Part shown: in pieces, positions 11,056 through 23,037 of the stretch
Layout of the letters: every line of letters starts with the position of its first letter
Numbering within the stretch: position 1 is the first letter of the stretch
From: Mactra quadrangularis
Lineage: Eukaryota; Mollusca; Bivalvia; Venerida; Mactridae
Assembly (NCBI GenBank): GCA_025267735.1
Contig: CM046294.1
Span: forward strand, 20,084,162-20,148,161
Reading direction: 5' to 3'
Length of the DNA: 64,000 nucleotides
Translations under genes and position numbers: made by a program
The notes under the pieces: generated by a model
Seen by the model: the letters and a program-made list of their open reading frames with translations, nothing else
Told to the model about the DNA's origin: nothing
Databases searched by the model: none

Positions 11056-12780
11056 ACGCCCGTGAAGGACCTATTGTAGCAAGAGTGACGATGAATTCAT
11101 TAGTTAGACCTTCATATAACAAGTTGCTTTAAGTTAACTTTCTGCTGAACAAGGGTATTTCCACGCGTAGATATAGTGCAATATATTTTTTATTTACATA
11201 CCAACTGACCAAATATAATGACAGAACAGAGACAGTGATCGCTAGGAATTGACCTAGGTAATGTCAGTTATTATATCAGGGAGTTCCAATTATGATCTTC
11301 TACTGACTGGTTTATTGAAGGGTAATAATAATGTGTCTGTCTTTCCTCAAGGGAACATCTTGTGCGCACTATGACCTCAAACTATCAAATTTTCCGGAAT
11401 GTTTGACACAGTTACCAATAAGTTGGTCCGACAAAATGGGAAAATGTATCCTGTCTAACATATCTCCAGATAAAAGAGATATTTCAATATACGGACGATG
11501 AAGAAATTCATTTTAATCTTCATTACTTGTTTAGATCATGTAAACTTGGTTTGCACATTATTGTTATGAAACTTATCATGAATTAGACCTGATTTTAAAA
11601 CATGGCATGTTATTGTACTTCTAATTTTGGATTCATCTGTTTATGGGGGAAACACAAGAGTCCACAATATTGTGTAACAGTTTAAAAGTATTTTTTTTCT
11701 TGTGAAAACAAAATTCAAAATTAATATTTAGTACGCGTGGCTCAGTGAATAAGTGTAGATTTTAGCTCTCCTCACTTTTTATATAGATAACATTCTACGA
11801 AAATAGTGTCCATCCTTTTCTATGTATTGTTGACGATTGTAGTTTTCTCAGTGTACTAACACCTTTATTTAGCTTTTCATCTGATCGAATGGATACTTTC
11901 AATTGTTCTGCAGCTGAAGGCGCTATTCTTGATAATTGTTTTACATGGGACCTTTGTCGAAGGTTCAGCCTGGATTTATATATCACAAACTTAATTAGGC
12001 AGTTTTGGTATAGGCAAGTTCCTGCCAGCTAAAGAGATTTAAACTTGGAAGAGGGGATCAACTTTTTTTATTCTTAAAGGGATGATAGTTTTGTATTGCT
12101 GAGTTGTTGGTGGTGTAGGGGTTGGAATTTCATCAAATAAATCTTCATTAGAAACTATTGTTATCTTGCATGGATATTGTTTCTTGGTATATATATAATT
12201 GCTGGTTTCGTGCTGAGACATAGATAAAAATTAGTATTGCTTTTACATAATCACTCCCTCTGATACCCTTTCTTTCAAAAGCTTTATAGCATCTTCTAAC
12301 CCTAACATCGTATGTTGATTTTCAGTATAGAACACCGCTGTGAAATATGCGATACGTATCAAGAAGAAAATTACAAACCCTGTATGATTATGTCAAACTG
12401 TCAGTGTATTGTCTTTGTTTAATTACTTTTTGATGTATGCAGTAATAATTGCAGGTTTTTATTATTTATGTATCCAAAGTTTAATTACGTAATCGCTGAC
12501 AGTTTATCATCTAATTTTTATTTGGTTAAGTTGGGAACTATTGAAGAAATGTCTGACAAAGATACATGTATTAGCAAATTGATGTTTAAACATCAATATT
12601 GCAATAAAATTCTGGCTGTTTTTACCAGAACAGGATTGTCGTCATGGCGACGCCGCGAATGAAAGTGTCTTACGAGTACGCGAATAAAATACAAAAGTTT
12701 CATTGGTGACGATTAAAATCAAAGCGCTTATAGCGCCATCAGACTAAGGGTTATAGTATATATATATAGTACGGTACATG
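11055..12780. other. non-coding stretch, nothing recognised
   Basis: Only short open frames (at most 64 codons) without domains, splice context or conservation within the window. A short TA run sits at about 12.755-12.77 kb. Confidence 0.4.
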
Positions 12781-12781
12781 T

Positions 12782-13244
12782 TAGGGCTGTGGATCGTCGA
12801 GCTAGTGGCGATTCGATCCGAACCACGATTCATGTGTAGCGATTCACGAATCGAACCACGAATCACTTGTTAATGGAGAAGCATACAGGAATTCATGTAA
12901 CAACAAAAATAAGTGGAGAATTACAGATGATTTGACTATATGGAAAACCATGTACTCTAAACATTTCTATTTCCAGACCTTTTGCGGGAATTTTTAGTGA
13001 TAACATTTTTGTTCAAACGTATTTAAATCGAAATTTTGACATAAGATATTACGATCCCTACATAAATTAAAGTTTTCATTAGTAGTGCGGCTCGTTTTCT
13101 GTAGTAATTAAGCTGAAAATGTTCTTTCATTTTTTTCCAAAAATAGATCGCGATCCGACGATTTCGAACATGACGAATATTCGTACTCGATTTTCTGGTC
13201 GAGATCGCGAATATCCGAGTACTCGTATACTCGCAGCAGCCCTA
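12782..13244. mobile_element. non-autonomous hAT-like element with 8-bp target duplication
   Basis: Begins TAGGGCTG and ends CAGCCCTA (8-bp perfect terminal inverted repeats). It is flanked on both sides by GTACATGT (12,774-12,781 and 13,245-13,252). An 8-bp target duplication together with TAGGG-type ends is the signature of hAT transposons. The 463-bp interior has no transposase. It contains many short inverted motifs (CGATTCG, CGAATATTCG, GAATCGAACCACGAATC) that could serve as subterminal binding sites. Confidence 0.88.
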
Positions 13245-13254
13245 GTACATGTAT

Positions 13255-13430
13255 TATATGACAAATGAAAGCTGTACAATGGAACTTTCCCTTACATAAG
13301 CCGGATAAGACATACTTCAATTGCAGAAACAGCTTATCTTCTGCTTGTTAATGCGTTATACGGTCTATATTAATTGAAGTGGTGATTATCCCTTTAATTG
13401 CGCATGCAGGCCTAATGTAATCGTCCGCGA
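13255..13430. repeat. dispersed repeat R3, copy 1
   Basis: Shares TACTTCAATTGCA, GCTTGTTAA, ATTAATTGAAGT and CCTTTAATTGCGCA, in this order, with 54.17-54.29 kb in the same orientation. ACTTCAATTG and TAATTGAAGT form an inner inverted pair, suggesting a short DNA element. Confidence 0.65.
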
Positions 13431-13574
13431 CAATTTTTAATGAGGATTTGCTGCAGTCCGCTACTTAACATGGGGGAACCCAATGTAAATATACTGCAAA
13501 CGGTTTTGCCCGTTTTATCTTCCTTTGCAGGCTTTTGCAAGTTACCTTATGTATTAACTATAAATGCATCTACC

Positions 13575-13765
13575 TGCCCCACCCGGGGAGGTTATACCCT
13601 TCCATCAATATTTAACAATTATATCAATTTTTCCGACCTTGTGGACAAAAGATGAGTACTGGTTATAGACAAGGGTCCAGGAAAGCTAGCCTACGGTTAG
13701 GTGCGCTGGACGCCGTAAAATGACCAAAAAATGTTAACACGGCGTTAGACCCAATATAAATAAGA
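13575..13765 (+). mobile_element. SINE family B, 5'-truncated
   Basis: Lacks the tRNA-like head. It keeps GGAGGTTATACCCTTCCAT, GAGTACTGGTTATAGACAAG, CCAGGAAAGCTAG, TTAGGTGCGCTGGACGCCGT and the tail AACACGGCGTTAGACCCAA. Compare the full copies at 40.96 and 51.96 kb. Confidence 0.8.
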
Positions 13766-14400
13766 TTAAAATAAACCTGCCCAATATCAGAAAATGCACG
13801 CATTCTTTACCCTTATCTCTAGAAAAAGTATTATTTCGCACTTCCAATACTAAGAAAAACGTCTTTATATCAAAACGAAAACTGGCTTATAAAGCAAGAA
13901 GCTAAAATTAGCTTTGAATCAATTTTCTTTAATTATATGATGTATTTCCAAGATGTTTTGGTCCAATGCCATCACGTTTTAAAGTTGAAATCAATATTGT
14001 CTGATTTAATGTCTTTTATTCTTGGAAATTCTCCAGCGGTTTCTCGTTTAAATACATTAGAAATATCGTGATGGTGAGGAACCTACTGTTAAACAATATC
14101 ATTTATTTAACGTCTTAAAACGACAAAAACGTTTACAGGAAAAAGAAGTTACTAGCAAGTTGATGATGTTAATTGGATAATCATACTGAAAAATTATTTA
14201 TTGGTCGTATCAATAACTATAGATGAATGAAAGCCAAAAAATGCTTAATAGATACAAATATATAATTTATTTCCAAAAAGCATGTTTTAAATTACGATGT
14301 GTATTAACGAAATAATGGTGTAATAAGTTTTCATTATGCATGTACATTCATTTCACTTTGTGTTATACTTGCATGATGTACAACAAAACTATTTCTATAT
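13765..14400. other. non-coding stretch, nothing recognised
   Basis: AT-rich, no supportable feature. Confidence 0.4.
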
Positions 14401-14404
14401 TTTA

Positions 14405-14900
14405 CCGGTATCAGTCTACGATATTATCATATTAACAGATATCTGGTTGCCCAGAACAACTAATTTTTAGTGAAGGCAACCAAATTTTTCTTTTAAGCAA
14501 CCAATATTCTGCAAATGAGAAACAATGCTTGCTTCTCGACTGATCTGTTTGTACAACCCTTTTCATTGTTTGTTTGTTTGGGTTTTACGGCACATCAACA
14601 CAGAAAGGTTATATCTCGCCGAAAACAATTGATAATGATATTAATGCAACCGAACTTCAATGGTTTCAAGTCCTATATTCTATGATAAATGTGAAAAAGT
14701 TCTCTAAATGAGTTAGGCCTAATCTAAAAATGTTTGCCACGAATATGTTTAAGATCATAACAGAGCGTGTTTTAGATTGAAATGCTCGTCACATGGTATA
14801 CAATTAGGTGCTTCCTCTCTTTTGAGAAGGTATTCTGCAAATGAGTACAATGCTTACTGTTGAACTGATCTGTTCGTACAAAACTTTTCGTATCCTGATT
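14405..14900. repeat. MITE-family fragment and 60-bp direct repeat around a SINE tail
   Basis: 14.41-14.51 kb has CAGTCTACGATATTA and GGTTGCCC, resembling the GGTTGCCC-rich MITE family at 30.8 and 31.25 kb. TTCTGCAAATGAG with the following 45 bp (ACTGATCTGTT..TACAA) occurs at about 14.51 and again at about 14.83 kb. Between them, at 14.56-14.66 kb, GTTTGTTTGGGTTTTACGGC reads on the minus strand as a SINE-type tail ending in AAAC repeats. The direct repeats are longer than a target duplication and may be an older duplication. Confidence 0.5.
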
Positions 14901-16220
14901 TAGTAGATTGTGGTATTATCTTGTCTTAATGAACATAAATAGTTCTAGAAAAATATACAAATGGTCCTACCAGCATGGAATTAATATCAGAATTTATGTA
15001 TCAGAGATAATTCTGGTGGTACGTGTTATCAATGTGGGATGTCAGGTAACTCGTTCTTATAGATTCATCACTGACAAGTTGTTGATAAATTCACTAAGGG
15101 AAGTGATAATTTCCATTGCAGACATGATAACATCAAAATTGCCGCTAACTACTTCAAATTGGCAAAACATGCAAGAAAGTACGAGGCAATCATAGGAGAT
15201 CACTTTCGAGAAGAAACCTCATTATTTTGCTAGCTCATTAAATGTTTTGAGCAAAGTAAGCAATCGATTTATAGAAGCTACATACATTTATTTATGATTT
15301 GTTCGGGTTTTTTTATTGTCAAGGACTATTACTGCAGAACTAAATTATTGTATGTCTCAGAATTTGGTAATGACATTCTCGAGGTTTATAGTCACTTGAT
15401 AAACAACGCAAACTAAAAGGTAAAGAGACGCTTGTTTTCCGACAATTTCTCTTTCTGGACATAAAGCAAATTACATCAAAGCATATGCAATAAATAATAA
15501 TTTTCTTTACGGGAAAATTACCAATTGGTCTTCTGAATTCTACTTATTTACAAAATTCTCGGCAGAAAAAATAAGTCGATTGGTAAATTTATGTCATTCG
15601 GAAAAAAACATTTTGTCCAAATGATTCAGAGTAAGCAAATGCAATTCGCATACTAATGTTTGCATTTTCAGAAAGGACAACATTAATTTTATGGGCTATA
15701 AGCTTATTTTCGATTTTAGCCGATGCGAGAATTAGATGACACAATTAAAAATTAAAGAAACAACAAAATATTGACATCATATTCATTTACTGAAACCATT
15801 ATTGATTAAAGAATATATCTAAATGATATTATGTTTATTTGTCTAAGCAATGCGTCACTGCCAATACCATCGAAAAGTTATATGAAAGATTCAATAAAAC
15901 TCAGTTTGTACTGTACGACACAATGTAACTGCGTTCATTATATGTTTTTCTTAATCTTCAGAAAAAGTTTCGTACAAGAATGTGCATCATGCACCAATTT
16001 TACCGATCATTTTAAAATATTTTCGTCTATAAATGTTTCTCTCCATATTGGGATTTTTGATAAATGAGCCCGGCGGTGAAATACTCATTTCTACTTGTTA
16101 ACATTCCATATTTGGTAGAATGATGTTGATTTTGTACTCTCGCTTATATCATTCAGTACTCCTGACAGATGCCTTGGTATCATTAATTTTATTTTTGTCT
16201 GAGATTTTATGTAGGGCTGA
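14900..16220. other. mostly unassigned; one dispersed repeat at about 15.55-15.66 kb
   Basis: AGTCGATTGGTAAATTTATG, TCATTCGG, GATTCAGAGTAAGCAAATGC and AATTC at 15.57-15.66 kb resemble 49.43-49.50 kb (GATTCAGAGTAAACAGATAC) in the same orientation. The frames at 14,908-15,195 and 15,831-16,067 show no domain or splice context and are not called. Confidence 0.4.
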
Positions 16221-16221
16221 C

Positions 16222-16375
16222 AATTCTTCCTCCTACCAATGATTTTTAATTATTTAGGACAGTTGTCAGTCACTGACGAAATTAAGCGCTTAGTAGTTGG
16301 TTAACAGTTACATCCAGAGATTTAGCCTTTCCAGGAGGAGTGAGGAGGTTGACTGACCGCCCTCTAAAACTATCA
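16222..16375 (+). mobile_element. SINE family C body
   Basis: Contains TTAGGACAGTTGTCAGTCAC, TGACGA, GCGCTTAGTAGTTGGTTAAC, ATCCAGAGATTTAGCC and TTCCAGGAGGAGTGAG. No head is evident immediately upstream. Confidence 0.7.
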
Positions 16376-16379
16376 AAAT

Positions 16380-17270
16380 TGTATGAAAACATTTTTAGAA
16401 GCAGGAAAGTAGTTTTTATGATAATGACAACTTTAGTGCAAATTGACGTACAACTCATGATGGTGTTTCGTATAGTAAATATCTACCCCGTATCTACCCC
16501 GTATGTCACGGTTTAGACACTTTTACTGCATTTTTGTGACTTTTATTGCATATTTCTTGCAACATATAGGTCAGTTTGTCTTAAAGTAATAAGAATTAAC
16601 TTTTTTTGACACAAGTACCGACACTGAATGGTGTTTTGAAATATAAATTATAAAAAAAATAAACCAAATCTGTGAACTAGTATCTTTAAAGATGACTGTT
16701 ACGAAAACAATGATGTGTTTATGGAATGGTGCGGATGCATTCAAATCAAGAAATAATCCAAAATTACATCTGACGGAAGTCTGATGTATAAATCGAAATA
16801 TGTTTACATTGTAGAAAATTGTTTTACTTTATTGATTGCCGTTTTTTATGCTTCTGATGAGCGCTCTGTTAGATACTGTCAATTCTGCCGTACCATTTAC
16901 AATGCTCATAAAATACCTACGAGACTTTCAAAGCGTGTTAAGTTAGATAATTGAAATGAATTATTTTCTTGCTAATATTGTTTGAAAATCAATATGTATT
17001 ATGTCTTGGCTCCATGGGTCTATATCTTTAAAACGAAAAATTTTACGGAAGAAAGGTTAACTTAGATACTAGAAGTTATTGAAATTGAGGACTTTATTTT
17101 GGAAATTGATAGTCTGTAACGTAAAGATAAGGTTATGTTTTAGTAAAAATATGAACCCGACTTCACAGACTATATTGTTCTATAAATGAAGTACCTTTGA
17201 ATTTGTCACTTACATGATTTCGGAGATAGTTACCGTTAGGAGTGTTGTATTTTGAAATGTTCGTAACATG
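16380..17270. other. non-coding stretch, nothing recognised
   Basis: AT-rich. There is a small tandem duplication TATCTACCCCG near 16.48-16.50 kb. Nothing else is supportable. Confidence 0.4.
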
Positions 17271-17425
17271 GTTGTGACGGTGGTTATATCACGTGACAAT
17301 GATATCACAATGCTACTAGTCCAGTCAATACAGCTAAAAAAATAGGCTAACCTAGACAAAATTGCAACAGAATTTATTTTTGTACCATGTGAAAGTTCGT
17401 ATTCATAGTAATATCCAAAAAAAAG
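17270..17425 (-). repeat. inverted dispersed repeat R4, copy 1
   Basis: Reverse-complement match to 19.46-19.60 kb: TTGCAATTTTGTCTAGGTTA, ACAGCT/AGCTGT, TATTGACTGGACTA and TGCAACTTTTT are shared. The open frames across both copies give similar peptides (VAILSR, MQLF), but this only reflects the DNA repeat. Confidence 0.7.
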
Positions 17426-17487
17426 TTGCACTCAAAAATTCGAGGGGAAAGTCCTTTTTGGACAAAAACGTTGAACATGAACAAAAA

Positions 17488-17592
17488 TGTGGATTAGCTC
17501 CCTTTACAACTATCTATTATCATGTACAAATGAAAAACCATTTTGGATTAGCTCCCTTTATAACTATCTATTATCATTTACGAATGAAAACA
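17488..17592. repeat. 53-bp tandem duplication
   Basis: GGATTAGCTCCCTTTA and TAACTATCTATTATCAT, followed by TACRAATGAAAA, occur twice head to tail. The few differences show that the duplication is not brand new. Confidence 0.85.
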
Positions 17593-17649
17593 ATTGTAAA
17601 AATACAACTTATTATTCAAATTATTTTTAAATACAAAATTCAATAAGGT

Positions 17650-19460
17650 CATTTTTTATTTTTTTTAATAAATGTGTCAAAACATTTTTTAAAACGAGTC
17701 ATTTATCTGGAGTCTGCTTTACATGTATCTTTCATGCGTTTGTACTATAACTAGTGCTTGTACTATAATTAGTATAACAATAATAAATAAGAGACATAAT
17801 TGTTCAGTTTTGGGATAAAAGTACTAAAATAATATCTAAAAGTGCGAATTTTTGGAATCAGATCGTATACAATATTCAAAAATCATAATTGATAACAACT
17901 TTTAGTTTACTACAAATGTGTCTAAAAAGTGTTTAAATGTCATTGATATGAATGTAATTATAATTTAATGAACTAATGTGATTTAAGTACCAACACAATA
18001 CCTGAAACTATGAATTTTTGGAATCAGCTTCTTGTGTATCGATTACAAAAGTAGATTTAATAGTCAACATATGCTTCCAAACAAGTGTTGTTGTTCATGC
18101 TACTAAACGTATGTAATACAGATGAATAATAGGTATTACATGAATAAATATTTAAAATGTCATTTGTTACTTTTGTTACTGTTTTTACACATGAAATGTT
18201 GTAACAGTATACATTTGTTACGGAATGTACTTAGTTACGTTCTGTTTTTTATAACCTGAGGTTTAGCTTTTGATCATTGTCACTGTCTGTATTTTCGCTA
18301 TCAGAGGCTTAACTAGATCTTAACACTGTGCAAATGATTAAACACACAAGTCTGTCATCGAATCACTTTAAGATATCTTCAGGGACAGACTATAACTTAG
18401 TCTTTACAGGCTGAACATTTCCATTAACAGACTCACATCCCTACTCACATGGATTTAATACTGTGTTGCCCTTTCATATTGCGTCAAATGTTTAAAACAA
18501 GCTTTTAATTTTGCACGCACGATGTTGCATTTACTACTTTAGTAGCTAACTATTGCAAAGGGAGGTTGTTTGTGTGGCCAATTCATGATGAACAATAGAG
18601 CATTATGATCTCTCGCCAGTTTTGATGTCTACTTCCTTTGTGATGTCTATATATATTTGAACGGCTTCTTTGAACTCTGTGTAAGTTCGAGGAAGTTTTA
18701 AAATTACTGATTTTACAATGTAAATGATGTTAAAGCTGTCAGGCATCCAATTAAGGTATGCATGAAAGATAGAGAAGTAAACACAGCATGGAACTTTTTT
18801 AAATTTAGCCATGTCCCGTTCTCGACTTTCCTGACTTTGTCAGACCTGACAATGTTTTGGTCAAACAGGTTAGTAGGGTGGCGCAACAAAACCAACAACA
18901 GTTTTTAATTTTAAATAATGACGGAGGGAAAGCAATACGTAACTCATACACAAGAAAGTAAAAGATCGTTTAAGCTAAAATATATAGTGTGATGCTATTT
19001 TCATGAGTAAATGAAACAAATAATATATCAAGTGAATTAAGCTTACCTTGGTTATCATCTCGTTTTTTAAAATAATTTTATGAGATAACATTAATTTGGG
19101 GAGTTTAAGGTTTCGTTCTCAGCACGCAGACAACAAAAATATCATGACACAAATTTAACACTAATCATGATCAATTTTGGTCCTAACGCGCTACCGTAGT
19201 AAAATATTTCTATTTGTCAAGGTCGTCACCAAAAACGGTATTTTTAATTAATTTACTGTCATATATAAAATATATTAAATATGGGTGTATATGTTCACAT
19301 CGGAAAGTCAACTCAGAATCAAAATACTACCGGCATCCATTACTTTTTGTGACCCAAAAGCTATATTCACTGCGGGACAGAAGTACGGAAGCGTTGCAGC
19401 GCCTTGTAATATAAGTAGAAAATGCATTATTTAAAATTCATTTTTCATCACTTTCCCCTC
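17650..19460. other. mostly unassigned; weak 160-bp duplication
   Basis: GAATTTTTGGAATCAG occurs at about 17.85 and 18.01 kb with some flanking similarity, perhaps a degenerate tandem pair. On the minus strand at 18.60-18.90 kb two overlapping frames share short words (a LPRTYTEF segment), but there is no splice context and no recognised domain, so no gene is called. Confidence 0.35.
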
Positions 19461-19461
19461 T

Positions 19462-19605
19462 TTATTTGGAGTGCAACTTTTTGGTGTGTGTTATTGTATT
19501 GATGGTCTTTCGCATAGTATAATTATATATTCTGTTGCAATTTTGTCTAGGTCAAAAGCTGTATTGACTGGACTATACGGTTGTGATGTTGTGTGGTGTA
19601 TTAAA
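19462..19605 (+). repeat. inverted dispersed repeat R4, copy 2
   Basis: Plus-strand partner of the 17.27-17.43-kb sequence, about 2 kb away. The frame 19,471-19,761 that spans it continues into an unrelated DNA element and is not a gene. Confidence 0.7.
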
Positions 19606-19661
19606 CTTCAGTTTCAATTGTGTCATTATTTTTTGGTGATTTCTGGGATGATTGAAGACCA

Positions 19662-20012
19662 TTCGGAACTCCTCGGCCATTCGCTACGAATAACCTCGGA
19701 CATATTTAGGTGCCATTTTGACCCTACCGGTGTTGAAGTAAACAAATTCACTATCGTTTAGGCGATCAGTGATGTTTCGTTTTTAGTCCGTAAATTTGAA
19801 ATAACACAGTTCAATGATATCGCTGAACAATATTTAGTTCAATATATATCATAGAAATATTGTTTGACAAATATCTGTGTGTATAACACAAGAACTATTT
19901 TGCATAACCGTTGCTTCGCCTCGCGTAGGTAGTAAAAAACCAAGCTGTCAGGATAGACCCCCCACAAATCCTCCCGAGATTATTCATTCATGAAAGGTCG
20001 AAGTGTTCCGAA
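19662..20012 (+). mobile_element. non-autonomous DNA element (TTCGGAAC ends), copy 1
   Basis: Starts TTCGGAACTCCTCGGCCATT and ends GAAGTGTTCCGAA, so the ends are inverted repeats (TTCGGAACxxC). A full second copy is at 36,655-37,030, sharing CGCTACGAATAACCTCGGAC, GTGATGTTTCGTTTTTAGTC, CGCTGAACAATATTTAGTT and GAGATTATTCATTCATGAAA. Diverged remnants are at 23.80-23.87 and 48.70-48.95 kb. There is no transposase and no target duplication clear enough to assign a class. Confidence 0.8.
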
Positions 20013-20630
20013 CGAATTAAAGACATGTTGTAAGGCTTGTAAAATCATATATCTTTCTATTCTGACACATTGCAATTAATAGGAGAATGCAGAATCTTTT
20101 AAATTTTTAAATCGTGTTTTATGGTGTTGTTCATCTTTGTTGAATTATACATGTTTCTATAACATGTTCAAAATAATCATATCATTTCGTTCTATGTTAT
20201 ACTGTTCATGTTACCCTGTCAGGAATGGTATGAAGTGTATATACACGTTACCAAGATTAATAAAATTGTGTTCACAAGGAAAATCACTTATAATTTATTG
20301 ACGGCCAAGTTCGTATCCCGAAAAACACTTAGATTATTTTAATTTCAGTATTTTCACATTTTGCAAACATGGGGTAGTTTTTTACCCTCAGGTGACTTTC
20401 CCACTTTGTTTAGTGAGATAAGTTAATATTTAAAGACTTCCAGAGACATAAATCCTTTTGGAAAATTGTTCAAAGAGGTTATTATTTTTCTAGAATGGTG
20501 TTAGTTCTTATACAGATCACCGTAGTGTGAATATATTGTTGACAGTGCCAAACAACGTTTACAGAATTACATAAATTGTTGTCTAAATTGAAAATATCAA
20601 ATAATAAAGCAGCACACTGGAAGCATGCTC
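19960..20630. other. non-coding stretch, nothing recognised beyond the element end
   Basis: AT-rich sequence after the DNA element; no supportable feature. Confidence 0.35.
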
Positions 20631-20635
20631 GAATA

Positions 20636-20746
20636 CAATCTGATTAAAACCCGATCTAAAATGTTCCGCTCGCCTACTCGCTAATCTAGATCTGGTCTTT
20701 TTCAAACGAAGGTCACGTTCAGTTGAACTTTTCTCATCATAATATT
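20636..20746. repeat. outer inverted repeat, left arm
   Basis: About 110 bp whose reverse complement occurs at 27,627-27,744. Shared words are AACCCGATCTAAAAT, TTCCGCTCGC, TACTCGCTAAT, TTTTTCAAACGAAGGTCACG and CTTTTCTCATCATAATATT. Similarity is high, with scattered differences. Confidence 0.85.
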
Positions 20747-21091
20747 AAGTGTAAGCAAACTTATCATAAACATCGCAGTCAAAAACAAAAACCTACCACA
20801 CAGTCAAAAAGCAAAAGAGATTTTATACTTTCGTTTTAAAAGGGACGGCACAAACAAATGATGAAAATAATCAGTTTAAAGGTGTCCGCTTTTAAACAGA
20901 CAGCAGCAAAGTAATTGCCGCTTGTGGTTTGAACTTGATTCTAGGATGAAACAACCTCACACTTGCTCCTTGAAAGTTTTGTACGACAGCGTCTGCATTT
21001 ACCTACATGTATGAAATAAGACTAGTGTATATTAAATATTATAGATGAGAAGCTAAAATCAAGGACTCAACCACACTTGTTTCCGTATCAT

Positions 21092-21557
21092 ATGTAAACA
21101 CTGTCTTATTTGAATATGGAATGTATCCTTTAATATGGAATTCACTATTTATAAACATGAGACTACATGTAGCCCCTTTAACCTTTATAAACATGAGATT
21201 ATATGTAGCCCCTTTAACCTTTATAAACATGAGACTTCATGTAACCCCTTTACAAATATGAGACTAAATGCATCACATGTGTTGGGACATCTTACCAGGA
21301 TTAAACACTAAAATCCAGTCTAAATTTAGTTCATGCGCCGCATGGACAAAATCCACTATATACAGTCTATGTCGACCAATAACTAGTATAATGAACTAGA
21401 ATAGAAATTTTGTTCATGCGCGGCATGAACAAAATTTGATACTTCAACACGAATAGGCTTCATACAGTCTATTTTGTTGAACAAAATGAACTGTACAGTG
21501 AGTATAGTGAATTCCATATTAAATGATACATTCCATATTCAAATAAGACAGTGTTTG
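21092..21557. mobile_element. MITE with about 50-bp terminal inverted repeats and internal 36-bp tandem units
   Basis: The left end AACACTGTCTTATTTGAATA and onward to GGAATTCACTAT is mirrored by ATAGTGAATTCCATATTAAA ... CAGTGTT at the right. Inside are three to four copies of TTTATAAACATGAGAC followed by ATGTAGCCCCTTTAACC (about 36 bp each, 21.15-21.26 kb). There is also a strong palindrome, TTTGTTCATGC / GCATGAACAAA, near 21.41-21.43 kb. The minus-strand frame 21,039-21,230 with repeated MFIKVKGA peptides is this tandem repeat, not a gene. It lies less than 300 bp upstream of a coding exon. Confidence 0.85.
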
Positions 21558-21846
21558 TAATTGATTGTTTTGAAATGTGTTCATTGTTTTAACATATTTA
21601 TTGTCTAATTAAATATCAATGTATATAATAAAAATATCTTTACGAATGAATAACAAAAACTCAACAACATTTCTAAGTATACACTTAATTTGGACAGGAT
21701 ATAGTACAAAAGCATGGAATTGATGTCATTGGTATAAACAATGCATGTGTTAAAATGATAAAATAAAACTCGACTTCTTTACACTTATGTTACCACTCAT
21801 GAGGTTCAAGCGCAAACAATGAGAAATTTTATTTTTATATTTTCAG

Positions 21847-21970
21847 TAGTTGCATTAAACGGTATAGAGAGAACAGAGACAATGTGTTTGGTATAGCAAG
21901 ACGAACAAGAGGATTTGCAGAGCCTGGTTCATTAAGACGTGAAAGTGAGACCAGCAAAGCTAGCAGGCAG
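21847..21970 (+). CDS. unrecognised Ser/Asn-rich protein, exon a (internal)
   Basis: The acceptor TATATTTTCAG ends at 21,846 and the donor CAG|GTAAAC follows 21,970. The exon begins with one base completing a split codon, so an upstream exon ends in phase 2, and is then open for 41 codons, ending in phase 0. The peptide begins SCIKRYRENRD and is strongly basic near its start, then contains GSLRRESETSKASRQ, where RRES fits a PKA-type phosphorylation site. The basic start just after an exon border would suit the cytoplasmic side of a membrane segment, but that is inference. An alternative acceptor TAG (21,849) would remove only three bases. No family is recognised. The joined frame runs on to the exons at 31.0 and 33.0 kb. 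Confidence 0.7.
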
Positions 21971-22579
21971 GTAAACGTAAATCAGTAGCATGATGTGGTA
22001 ATACAACACTGAATGCTTTTTTTAATATACATCTTATATCTAGTTATAAAAACCGCTGTAGATTGGCAAACATCATTATTTCAATGGCCCAGATTAGTAT
22101 AGTAATTGTAAAATAATAATTCGCATCAATATTCTATTACAATTGCCTGTATGTATTTTTATAAGTATATAAATGAACGTTAGACTTGTATTAATTTAAT
22201 ATTTCTTTTATAAACACGGTTCATGATAAAAAGTTACTGCTATGCATTTTAGCAGCTGTGCCAATTTGATAAGGATTTAAAGGAAATAATACTGTTGAGT
22301 GATTGGACACTGTATTTCCCATGATTTACCAAGTAAGATTTTTAAAACTACATGTATGTTTTTATTTTTTCACCGTAAAAAAGAGAGGTAACGCTTTTTC
22401 AAATGCTTTTGACAGACGCGTGTTGCTTAATAATTTTTCAAACAAAAAAATGTTTAATTTAACAAGGAAAATCCACGTAAGGTTTCACAATCTTTTTAAA
22501 TTGATCGGAATTGGAGGTTTTCGCCATTTTCATTTAGCTTGGCTAAATGGAATTCATGAACATTACAAGTAACGTTAAC

Positions 22580-23004
22580 GTGGATACAATGTTTCATAAA
22601 AATCAAAAGTCAGTCAAAGTCTGTGTACATGTAGGGTCACAATTGTATTTTATAAATATGACAATTATTTTCATTTTTATCGCGACTTCACCATGGCAAC
22701 GACGTGTAATCGTCACACGTATAGAACACGTGTAGAAAACGTCGCGCTAGTTAAAACGACGTTTTAATGTGTTAACAAGCTCGAAACTTCTTTTAAAAAA
22801 TACACCATTGCATGCACAGAGCATTTTGCTTACAATTAATATCAGGTTTGCTAGAGAGCTACTTAACGACGACGTAACGTTTAGAAAACAATTAAAAATC
22901 GTCGTAAAATTTAACGTCGTTTTATGTCTACATGCCGCCATATTTTTTAGCTTATCGTGAAAATTAAGCCGGTGACATATATTTTTTATTTTAAACAATA
23001 TATT

Positions 23005-23037
<33 letters not shown>

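Noticed and set aside
18603..18898. Minus-strand coding segment (LPRTYTEFKEAVQIYI)
   Set aside because: Two overlapping frames, no clear splice sites, no recognised domain, no second copy; not enough to call a gene.
19471..19761. 96-codon plus-strand frame, similar to a minus-strand frame at 17.2-17.4 kb
   Set aside because: The similarity is due to an inverted DNA repeat, and the frame runs into an unrelated DNA transposon.
22303..22998. Several short frames on both strands
   Set aside because: They lie in the inverted-repeat arm; the equivalent positions in the other arm are not open in the same way.
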